Shown here piece by piece: positions 54,040-61,354 of a stretch of DNA of 64,000 nt. The position numbers were made by a program, and so were the translations under genes. Source of the stretch: an uncultured Flavobacteriaceae bacterium (GTDB taxonomy: Bacteria > Bacteroidota > Bacteroidia > Flavobacteriales > Flavobacteriaceae); NCBI GenBank assembly GCA_947502495.1, contig CANNAC010000002.1, positions 496,001 to 560,000 of the forward strand, in the 5' to 3' direction. The notes under the pieces are model-generated. The model saw only the letters and a list, made by a program, of their open reading frames with translations. It made no database searches and was not told where the DNA came from. Numbering within the stretch: position 1 is the stretch's first letter; every line of letters begins with the position of its first letter.

Positions 54040-54109
54040 CCATAACATAAGTAGGTTAAGTTCATGGTAGATTTGGGGCAAAAAAGGTGAACGTAAGTTC
54101 GCCTTTTTT
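54040..54109 (+). ncRNA. Small-RNA-like unit 1 of 3
   Basis: It starts with CCATAAC ... GTTCATGG, a 5' hairpin with a single bulged C, then has an unpaired part (TAGATTTGGGGCAAAA) and ends in a terminator-like stem GGTGAAC-GTAA-GTTCGCC plus T run. One G-U pair in the stem differs from unit 3. No ORF is present, so an RNA product is the simplest explanation. Confidence 0.6.
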
Positions 54110-54220
54110 CATTTCACATCATTTCGCACGACATTTCCTTTTAAAACATACACATTCCTCCTTTAGACTAATATTTTAGTAGTTTATCTAATAAGTTCGA
54201 CTATTTCACCAAACCAAGCT

Positions 54221-54228
54221 TATATTTG
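54221..54228 (+). promoter_or_regulatory. -7 box of sRNA unit 2
   Basis: TATATTTG matches TAnnTTTG fully and lies six bases before the first conserved base (54234). Confidence 0.6.
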
Positions 54229-54233
54229 TTAGA

Positions 54234-54303
54234 CCATAACATAAGTAGGTTAAGTTTATGGTAGATTTGGGGCAAAAAAGGTGAACTCTCGTTCACCTTT
54301 TTT
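54234..54303 (+). ncRNA. Small-RNA-like unit 2 of 3
   Basis: Nearly identical to unit 1 and 3. In the 5' hairpin the bulged base is T (GTTTATGG). The terminator stem GGTGAAC/GTTCACC is perfect but its loop is TCTC instead of GTAA, which shows that the stem, not the loop, is conserved. Confidence 0.6.
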
Positions 54304-54373
54304 CATTTTCTATACCCAAATATTTTTCTACATTTTACAATATTCATTACAATATCACGTTATATACATATCT

Positions 54374-54445
54374 CCATAACATAAGTAGGTTAAGTTCATG
54401 GTAGATTTGGGACGAAAAAAGGTGAACGTAAGTTCACCTTTTTTT
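54374..54445 (+). ncRNA. Small-RNA-like unit 3 of 3
   Basis: The same two hairpins are present, with GGGACGAAAA in the linker. Its terminator hairpin is symmetric with T runs on both strands and can also end the superoxide dismutase transcript arriving on the minus strand. The -7-like box TATATACA (54361-54368) has the same spacing as in the other units. Confidence 0.6.
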
Positions 54446-54493
54446 ATATACACCTATCACAAATAGGCATGGTATTATTTATTACTTCAAAGC

Positions 54494-55102
54494 TTATTTA
54501 GCTTCTGCATAACGTCTTTCTACTTCATTCCAGTTAATTACATTAAAGAAAGCTTCAATATAATCAGGTCTTCTGTTTTGGTAGTTTAAGTAGTATGCAT
54601 GTTCCCAAACATCTAATCCTAAAATTGGTGTTCCTCCACAAGTAACTCCTGGCATTAATGGATTATCTTGATTTGGTGTAGAGCAAACTTCTACTTTTCC
54701 TCCTTTATGCACACATAACCAAGCCCAACCAGAACCAAATTGTGTTGCAGCTGCTTTACTAAAAGCATCTTTAAAAGCATCTACAGAACCATAAGCTGCT
54801 TCAATAGCATCTTTTAAATCCCCAGACAAACGTCCTTTTCCTTCTGGATTCATTACGTCCCAGAATAAAGAGTGGTTATAAAAACCTCCACCATTATTTC
54901 TAACTGCTCCATTATTCATGTCTAGACCACCAAGAATATCTTCAATAGATTTTCCTTCTAAATCTGTCCCTTCAATTGCAGCATTTAATTTTGTTGTATA
55001 ACCGTTATGATGTTTCGAGTGGTGAATCTCCATTGTTCGAGCATCTATGTTAGGCTCTAAAGCGTCATAAGCATATTTTAATTTCGGTAATTCGAAAGCC
55101 AT
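54494..55102 (-). CDS. sodA: Superoxide dismutase, Mn/Fe type
   Basis: This 202-residue enzyme converts superoxide to hydrogen peroxide and oxygen. Metal ligands are His27 in [12 protein letters not shown], the His in [14 protein letters not shown], and Asp and His in [20 protein letters not shown]. The GGGFYNH context and the Gln in TPNQDNPLM are those of Mn enzymes, so Mn is favoured over Fe. The minus-strand TAAATTTG (plus 55139-55146) with TTGAAGG upstream is a good promoter. Confidence 0.95.
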   Translation of the reverse strand: MAFELPKLKYAYDALEPNIDARTMEIHHSKHHNGYTTKLNAAIEGTDLEGKSIEDILGGLDMNNGAVRNNGGGFYNHSLFWDVMNPEGKGRLSGDLKDAIEAAYGSVDAFKDAFSKAAATQFGSGWAWLCVHKGGKVEVCSTPNQDNPLMPGVTCGGTPILGLDVWEHAYYLNYQNRRPDYIEAFFNVINWNEVERRYAEAK

Positions 55103-55138
55103 AATATTTATTTTTAGTTGTTAATATTTAATTTCTTT

Positions 55139-55146
55139 CAAATTTA
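55139..55146 (-). promoter_or_regulatory. Candidate -7 box for the superoxide dismutase
   Basis: The minus strand reads TAAATTTG at plus 55139-55146, with TTG about 17 bp further upstream, which fits the Bacteroidetes -33/-7 pattern. The ATG is 37 bp downstream. Confidence 0.6.
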
Positions 55147-55224
55147 CGCATAAATGCCTTCAATTAAAAATAATAAATAGTTATCAAATTATCGATAATC
55201 TCTATCTTGTGTAAAATTTAGCGT

Positions 55225-58200
55225 ATGACTTGCCAACATCCTTTCACTATTTACAATGCATCTGCAGGAAGCGGAAAAACATTCACATTAGTAAAAGAGT
55301 ATTTAAAGATTTTATTACAATCTAATAATACGCAACAATACAAGAACATTCTAGCGATTACATTCACCAATAAAGCGGTTGGTGAAATGAAAGAACGTAT
55401 TATAGAAATGCTTACCGCGTTTTCTTCGGAAGAAATTATAGAAAACCCAAATAGTATGTTTTCTACACTTTTAGAAGAGTTACAATTAAAACCTAAAAAA
55501 CTACATAGTAAGTCCAAAAAAATACTAAACAGTATTATTTATAATTATGCCGCTTTTGACGTTTCTACTATTGATGGATTTACCCATAAAATAATTAGAA
55601 CTTTTGCACACGATTTAAAACTGCCGTTAAATTTTGAAGTCGAATTAGATCAAGATTCCCTTTTACAAGAAGCAGTAGATAGTCTTATTGCAAAAGCAGG
55701 AACCAATAAAGAGCTGACTAAAATTTTAGTGGATTTTGCTATCGAAAAAGCAGATGACGATAAAAGTTGGGACATTTCTTTTGATTTTAACAAAATTGCA
55801 AAACTCCTAGTTAAAGAAAATGACGTCGCGCATATTGAAAAATTAAAGGGTAAATCTCTAGAAGATTTTAAAACACTTAAAACACAAATACGAAAAAACA
55901 CAAAAAGCATTGAGGCTGACGTTTTAGAAATTAGCCAAAACGTTTTACAATTAATAGAGGAAGCTGGTTTACAATTTAATGATTTCTCAAGCAGTTATTT
56001 ACCCAAACATTTTGAGAAACTAGCGAATAAAAACTTTGCTGTAAGCTTTGATCCCAAATGGCAAATTGCTTTAATTAATAACGAAACACTATACCCAAAA
56101 AGGCTAACACCAGAACTTGGCGCCGTTATTGATGGCCTGCAACCAAGATTCATTAAAGCTTTTGAAGCAACGAAAACGCTTATTTTTGAATATAAATTTT
56201 TAAAAGCCTTTTATAAAAACATCACACCTTTATCGGTTTTAAGTGCCATAAATCAAGAGTTAACCAATATAAAAATAGATCAGAATAAATTATTAATCTC
56301 CGAATTCAATACGCTAATAAGTAAAGAAATTAAAGACCAACCAACGCCTTTTATTTATGAGCGACTAGGCGAAAAATTTAGACACTATTTTATCGATGAG
56401 TTTCAAGACACTTCTAAATTACAGTGGCAGAATTTAATTCCGTTAATAGATAATTCGCTTTCTGGTCATAATTTAAAACAAGAACAAGGAACCGCAATGC
56501 TAGTTGGTGATGCCAAACAAGCTATTTATAGATGGCGAGGCGGAGAAGCAGACCAGTTTATAGACTTATACTCTAAAAAAACGCATCCTTTTCAAGTAGA
56601 GCAACATGTAGACAATCTGCCGACAAACTACCGAAGCTATAAAGAGATTATTCATTTTAATAATAACTTTTTTAAACATCTAGCCGAAACTTTTTTCAGT
56701 AATACCGATTATAGTAATTTATATCATGAAGGCTCCAATCAAAATACCTTTAATGAAAGTGAAGGCTATATTCAATTAGATTTTTTAGACCTTAAAGACG
56801 AAGACAGAGATGAAATCTTTCCGCAGAAAGTATTAGAAACCATCCGAACGTGTCAAACCAATGGTTTTTCCTATCAAGACATTTGTATTTTAGTCCGCAA
56901 GAAAAAAGAAGGTATTGCCATTGCTGAGTACCTAAACACCGAAGGCGTACCGATTATGTCTTCCGAAACGATGCTTATTTTTAATAGTCCAGAAGTGCAG
57001 TTTATAGACCATCTGCTAACCCTTTTGGTACAATCTGAAAATGAAGAAATAAAGGTCAAAGCGTTAAATTATCTTTCCGAAAAATTTAAAATAGAAGACA
57101 AGCACGCTTTTTTTAGCACACATCTAAAGCAATCGCTTTTTCAAACCTTTAAAAGTTTCGAAGACTACAACATTTATCTAACACCAAACCAATTATTACA
57201 ATTACCATTATATGAGTTGGCAGAAAGTATTGTTAGAAATTTCAATCTTGTAGAAACATCTAATGCCTACGTGCAATATTATTTAGACTTTGTTTTAGAA
57301 TACGCACAAAAACAAGGTTCTAGCCTTTCTGGGTTTTTAGAACATGCAACCAATAAAAAAGGAAATCTAAGTATCGTTTCTCCGCAAGGACAAAATGCAG
57401 TACAGATAATGACTATTCATAAATCTAAAGGATTAGAGTTTCCGGTGGTTATTTTCCCGTATGCCGATTTAAATATTTATGGCGAAATAGAAGCAAAAGA
57501 ATGGTTTCCGTTAGATCCAGAGAAATTCCATGGCTTTTCTAGCACCTTATTAAACTACAGTAAAGAATTTGAAAATTACGGAGACGTTGGTTTGCAAATC
57601 CACAATAAGCACCAAGCCGAACTTGAGTTAGATAATATCAACTTATTATATGTTGCCTTAACCAGACCTAAAGAGCAACTTTTTATTATTTCGAAAAGAG
57701 ATATTTCACCTAAAGAATTAGCAGAACCAAAAACCTATGCTGGCCTATTTATTCATTTTTTAACGCAAGCACAAATGTACAATGACAACGAAAGCATGTA
57801 CAGTTTTGGTTCCTCAAAAAAAACATCTAAAGAAAAAACGTCATATAAAAAAATTGCAGAACAACAAGAATTTATAACCACCACCAAAGAAAGTCACAAC
57901 ATAAAGATTGTTACTAATTCTGGTTATTTATGGAACACAGCGCAACAAGAAGCCATCGAAAAAGGAAATCTTATTCATAATATAATGGCGCATATTAAAA
58001 CAAAAGAAGATGTTTCGTTTGCCATTTCGCATTTTCAAGAATCGGCAATTATAAATAAAGAACAAGCCATCGCTTTAGAAAAAATAGTACGCCAAATTGT
58101 AGAACATCCAGAGCTTAAAGATTATTTTATAGAAGGAAACACCGTGTATAACGAACGGGATATTATATCCAATCACGAAATTATAAGACCAGACAGATTT

Positions 58201-58374
58201 GTTATAAACTCAAAAAACGAAGCAACTATTATAGATTACAAAACCGGATCCATAAATAAAAAACACCAATTACAATTAGAAAATTACCAACGTGTAATTG
58301 AAGAAATGCCATATAAAGTAACCAATAAAATTTTAGTGTATATCAACGAAGACCTTAAAATAATACGCTTTTAA
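55225..58374 (+). CDS. AddA/RecB-like UvrD-family helicase-nuclease
   Basis: This 1049-residue protein has Walker A in NASAGSGKTFTLVKEY (about 12-20), ITFTNKAVGEMKERI, Walker B in YFIDEFQDTSKLQWQN (about 390-400), LVGDAKQAIYRWRGGEAD, TIHKSKGLEFPVVIF and NLLYVALTRPKEQL, all UvrD motifs. The C-terminal PD-(D/E)XK nuclease motif is in RPDRFV and TIIDYKTGS (about 990-1010). It fits an AddA-type double-strand break repair helicase-nuclease. The AddB-like partner is at 61355, with two unrelated genes in between. Confidence 0.9.
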   Translation: MTCQHPFTIYNASAGSGKTFTLVKEYLKILLQSNNTQQYKNILAITFTNKAVGEMKERIIEMLTAFSSEEIIENPNSMFSTLLEELQLKPKKLHSKSKKILNSIIYNYAAFDVSTIDGFTHKIIRTFAHDLKLPLNFEVELDQDSLLQEAVDSLIAKAGTNKELTKILVDFAIEKADDDKSWDISFDFNKIAKLLVKENDVAHIEKLKGKSLEDFKTLKTQIRKNTKSIEADVLEISQNVLQLIEEAGLQFNDFSSSYLPKHFEKLANKNFAVSFDPKWQIALINNETLYPKRLTPELGAVIDGLQPRFIKAFEATKTLIFEYKFLKAFYKNITPLSVLSAINQELTNIKIDQNKLLISEFNTLISKEIKDQPTPFIYERLGEKFRHYFIDEFQDTSKLQWQNLIPLIDNSLSGHNLKQEQGTAMLVGDAKQAIYRWRGGEADQFIDLYSKKTHPFQVEQHVDNLPTNYRSYKEIIHFNNNFFKHLAETFFSNTDYSNLYHEGSNQNTFNESEGYIQLDFLDLKDEDRDEIFPQKVLETIRTCQTNGFSYQDICILVRKKKEGIAIAEYLNTEGVPIMSSETMLIFNSPEVQFIDHLLTLLVQSENEEIKVKALNYLSEKFKIEDKHAFFSTHLKQSLFQTFKSFEDYNIYLTPNQLLQLPLYELAESIVRNFNLVETSNAYVQYYLDFVLEYAQKQGSSLSGFLEHATNKKGNLSIVSPQGQNAVQIMTIHKSKGLEFPVVIFPYADLNIYGEIEAKEWFPLDPEKFHGFSSTLLNYSKEFENYGDVGLQIHNKHQAELELDNINLLYVALTRPKEQLFIISKRDISPKELAEPKTYAGLFIHFLTQAQMYNDNESMYSFGSSKKTSKEKTSYKKIAEQQEFITTTKESHNIKIVTNSGYLWNTAQQEAIEKGNLIHNIMAHIKTKEDVSFAISHFQESAIINKEQAIALEKIVRQIVEHPELKDYFIEGNTVYNERDIISNHEIIRPDRFVINSKNEATIIDYKTGSINKKHQLQLENYQRVIEEMPYKVTNKILVYINEDLKIIRF

Positions 58375-58578
58375 TGCTGGCGTTCCACTTTTCCGCAAAA
58401 GCTGCAAAGCGTCGTGTCATCCACTATATCTTTTTTAGGTGCTGCTTACTATTTTTGGTTTGGTCATCTTCATGCTAGTACCGTAAAATCGAAAAACGGT
58501 TTTACATTCGCATAAAAAAGGATGCCGTTTCTACCACTAACGCAAAAAAACATTATAAATTTGTAAAAAAAAACAAAC
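58375..58578. other. Short gene-free patch between addA-like and kbl genes
   Basis: These 204 bp are somewhat richer in GC than the surroundings and hold scraps such as CTTTTCCGCAAAAGCTGCAAA that resemble dispersed flavobacterial intergenic remnants. TAAATTTG at 58556-58563 is a -7 box for kbl, 15 bp before its ATG. Confidence 0.45.
58556..58563 (+). promoter_or_regulatory. Candidate -7 box for kbl
   Basis: TAAATTTG matches TAnnTTTG fully. The predicted leader is about 10 nt. Confidence 0.6.
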
Positions 58579-59772
58579 ATGTACGGAAATATAAAACAAC
58601 AACTACAACAAGAAATACAAGACATAAAAGATAACGGCCTTTACAAAGAAGAGCGCATTATCACTTCGCCACAAGGAGCAGAAATCACCTTAAATACAGG
58701 AGAAACTGTTTTAAATTTTTGTGCGAATAACTATTTAGGTCTATCGTCACATCCAGAAGTAATTCAAGCAGCAAAAGACGCTATGGATACGCATGGTTTT
58801 GGTATGTCTTCAGTTCGATTTATTTGTGGTACACAAGACATTCACAAAGAATTAGAGCAAAAGATAGCAGATTTTTATGGTACCGAAGACACTATTTTAT
58901 ATGCCGCAGCTTTTGATGCTAACGGTGGTGTTTTTGAACCTTTATTAGGAAAAGAAGATGCTATTATTTCAGATTCTTTAAATCATGCTTCTATAATAGA
59001 TGGTGTACGTTTATGTAAAGCTGCTCGCTATCGTTATGCGAATAACGATATGGCAGATTTAGAGCAACAACTAATAGATGCGAATAAAAATGGTGCTAGA
59101 AATAAAATTATAGTAACCGATGGTGTTTTTTCTATGGATGGTTTAGTGGCTCCATTAGATAAAATTTGCGATTTAGCAGATAAATACGATGCAATGGTAA
59201 TGATAGACGAATGCCATGCAACAGGATTTATTGGACCAAAAGGAATTGGAACACTAGAAGAAAAAGGGGTTTTAGGAAGAGTAGATATCATTACAGGAAC
59301 CTTAGGTAAAGCTTTAGGTGGTGCAATGGGAGGATATACTACCGCAAAAAAAGAAATTATTGAAATATTACGCCAACGTTCTAGACCGTATTTATTTTCA
59401 AACTCTTTAGCTCCTGCAATAGTTGGTGCATCGATAAAAGTTTTTGATATGCTTAAAAACGACACCTCATTACGCGACAAGTTAGAATGGAACACCAATT
59501 ACTTCAAAAAAGGCATAAAAGAAGCTGGTTTTGACATTGTAGATGGTGATTCTGCTATTGTTCCTGTGATGCTATATGATGCGAAATTATCACAAACCAT
59601 GGCAAATATGTTACTTAATGAAGGCATTTATGTCATTGGGTTCTTTTTTCCTGTAGTTCCAAAAGAAAAAGCAAGAATAAGAGTACAGCTTTCTGCCGCA
59701 CATGAAAAAGAGCATTTAGATAAGGCTATATCTAGCTTCATTAAAGTTGGGAAAACATTAGATATTATTTAA
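58579..59772 (+). CDS. kbl: Glycine C-acetyltransferase (2-amino-3-ketobutyrate CoA ligase)
   Basis: This 397-residue PLP enzyme has [49 protein letters not shown] (the PLP-binding Asp-His pair) and [16 protein letters not shown] (PLP Lys244). It cleaves 2-amino-3-oxobutanoate with CoA to glycine and acetyl-CoA in threonine breakdown. The threonine dehydrogenase partner is not in this window. Other alpha-oxoamine synthases are close relatives, but length and motif context fit Kbl best. Confidence 0.93.
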   Translation: MYGNIKQQLQQEIQDIKDNGLYKEERIITSPQGAEITLNTGETVLNFCANNYLGLSSHPEVIQAAKDAMDTHGFGMSSVRFICGTQDIHKELEQKIADFYGTEDTILYAAAFDANGGVFEPLLGKEDAIISDSLNHASIIDGVRLCKAARYRYANNDMADLEQQLIDANKNGARNKIIVTDGVFSMDGLVAPLDKICDLADKYDAMVMIDECHATGFIGPKGIGTLEEKGVLGRVDIITGTLGKALGGAMGGYTTAKKEIIEILRQRSRPYLFSNSLAPAIVGASIKVFDMLKNDTSLRDKLEWNTNYFKKGIKEAGFDIVDGDSAIVPVMLYDAKLSQTMANMLLNEGIYVIGFFFPVVPKEKARIRVQLSAAHEKEHLDKAISSFIKVGKTLDII

Positions 59773-59818
59773 ATTCAGTACAAACAGATAATATTAAACG
59801 TTTTTTTAAATATTTTTT

Positions 59819-59826
59819 TATATTTG
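59819..59826 (+). promoter_or_regulatory. -7 box of the OmpA/TSP3 gene
   Basis: TATATTTG matches TAnnTTTG fully. The leader would be about 65 nt, long enough for translation control, before the ATG at 59896. Confidence 0.6.
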
Positions 59827-59895
59827 TCTTTGTTAATAATATTTAACAACTTACTTTTGCTTATCAATTAACACTTAAAAATTAAATTATTGAAT

Positions 59896-61284
59896 ATGAA
59901 AAATCTTAGCAGATTATTGTTCGCTATGTTGCTTGTATTAGGTTTTAGCAGCACGTATGCACAAGATGAAAACAATCCTTGGGCAATTAGTTTCGGGGTA
60001 AACGCAGTCGATCTTTATCCAGTTGGAGAAGATTCTCCTCAAGGGGATTACTTTGATGAATTCTTAAATGTAGATGATCACTGGAATATCCTTCCATCTT
60101 TATCCACTATTAGTGTATCTAAGTACCTTAATAACGGGTTTTCTATCGGAGTAACAGGATCAATCAACAAAATTGAAAAAATTGGTGAGACAGTAGGAGT
60201 ACCTAGCCTAACAGTTAGCGAAATGTCTTATTATGGTCTTGATGGAGCTGTTAAATATAGCTTTGCAGACTTATTAAATTGTACAACTATTGAGCCTTAT
60301 TTAGGTGTAGGTGGTGGTTACACTTGGATTGATGAAATCGGAGCTGGAACTTTAAACGGTTCTTTAGGATTAAACTTCTGGTTAACAGAAAACATTGGTC
60401 TTAACGTTCAATCTACTTATAAACATTCTTTCGAGGATTACTTATCTAAACATTTCCAACACTCTGCAGGTTTAACTGTTAAGTTTGGTGGAAAAGATAC
60501 AGATGGTGACGGTGTATATGACAAAGATGATGCTTGTCCAGAAGTTCCTGGTTTAGAAGCTTTCAACGGTTGTCCTGATGCTGATGGTGATGGAATCGAA
60601 GATTCTAAAGATACTTGTCCTAATGAAGCTGGTTTAGCTGAATTTAACGGATGTCCTGATTCTGACGGAGATGGTGTTGCTGACAACGAGGATAAATGTC
60701 CTACTGTTGCTGGTTTAAAAGCTTTAGCTGGTTGTCCTGATGCTGATGGTGACGGAGTTGCTGATGCTGATGATAAATGTCCTAGCGAAGCTGGTCCTGC
60801 TGCTAACAATGGTTGCCCATGGGCAGACACTGATGGTGATGGTGTATTAGACAAAGATGATAAATGTCCTAATGAAGTTGGTGTAGCTGCAAACAATGGT
60901 TGCCCAGAAGTTATTGCTGCTCCTACTGCTGAAGTTATGGCAACATTAAACAACTATGCTAGAACAATCTTATTTGCAAGTGCTAAGTCTTCTTTCAAAC
61001 AAGAAACGTACCCAGTATTACAAGCAATCACTGCTATCTTAAAAGAATATCCTGAGTCTAACTTTACGTTAGAGGGACATACAGATAGTGATGGAGCTAA
61101 ATCTTCTAATCAATTATTATCTGAAAGAAGAGCTAACGCTGTAAGAGATTACTTAATCTCTAACGGAGTTAACGCGGACAGATTAGTTGCTGCTGGATTT
61201 GGTGAAGATTACCCAATCGATTCTAACGCTACAAGAGCTGGAAAGAAAAATAACAGACGTGTTGAAGTAAAACTTAGAAAATAA
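59896..61284 (+). CDS. OmpA family outer membrane protein with TSP3 calcium-binding repeats
   Basis: The open frame begins with TTG at 59890, but the ATG at 59896 (MKNLSRLLFAMLLVLGFSS) starts a clean signal peptide and is preferred; length 462. A beta-barrel of about 190 residues is followed by five thrombospondin type 3 repeats of the form DADGDGVxDxxDxCP (about 200-325), each with a calcium-binding DxDxDG pattern, and a C-terminal OmpA domain with FTLEGHTDSDG and NNRRVEVKLRK. Codons are those of a strongly expressed gene. It anchors the outer membrane to peptidoglycan. Confidence 0.93.
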   Translation: MKNLSRLLFAMLLVLGFSSTYAQDENNPWAISFGVNAVDLYPVGEDSPQGDYFDEFLNVDDHWNILPSLSTISVSKYLNNGFSIGVTGSINKIEKIGETVGVPSLTVSEMSYYGLDGAVKYSFADLLNCTTIEPYLGVGGGYTWIDEIGAGTLNGSLGLNFWLTENIGLNVQSTYKHSFEDYLSKHFQHSAGLTVKFGGKDTDGDGVYDKDDACPEVPGLEAFNGCPDADGDGIEDSKDTCPNEAGLAEFNGCPDSDGDGVADNEDKCPTVAGLKALAGCPDADGDGVADADDKCPSEAGPAANNGCPWADTDGDGVLDKDDKCPNEVGVAANNGCPEVIAAPTAEVMATLNNYARTILFASAKSSFKQETYPVLQAITAILKEYPESNFTLEGHTDSDGAKSSNQLLSERRANAVRDYLISNGVNADRLVAAGFGEDYPIDSNATRAGKKNNRRVEVKLRK

Positions 61285-61313
61285 GTTTCACAAAACAATC
61301 TAAATATTTAATA

Positions 61314-61349
61314 AAAACGCTTCGATATATCGAAGCGTTTTTTATTTTT
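61314..61349 (+). terminator. Rho-independent terminator of the OmpA gene
   Basis: AAAACGCTTCGATA and TATCGAAGCGTTTT form a perfect 14-bp palindrome (61314-61341) followed by TTT and an A/T-rich tail. It overlaps the leader of the next gene. Confidence 0.9.
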
Positions 61350-61354
61350 ATAGA

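Larger units (their letters stand above)
53925..54493. other. 569-bp gene-free stretch with three small-RNA-like units
   Basis: Three tandem units of about 70 bp (54040-54109, 54234-54303, 54374-54445) occupy much of this gap. The remainder is A/T-rich spacers. No ORF of note is present on either strand. Confidence 0.85.

Noticed and set aside
54040-54445. Riboswitch for the superoxide dismutase gene
   Set aside because: The units are oriented on the plus strand and lie behind the minus-strand sod gene, so they cannot be its leader.
59034-59498. 154-codon ORF on the minus strand in kbl
   Set aside because: It is antisense to a clear PLP enzyme and has no family features.
60438-60953. 171-codon ORF on the minus strand opposite the TSP3 repeats
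   Set aside because: It is a shadow of the five repeats in the OmpA gene, with a repetitive Ser/Pro sequence.
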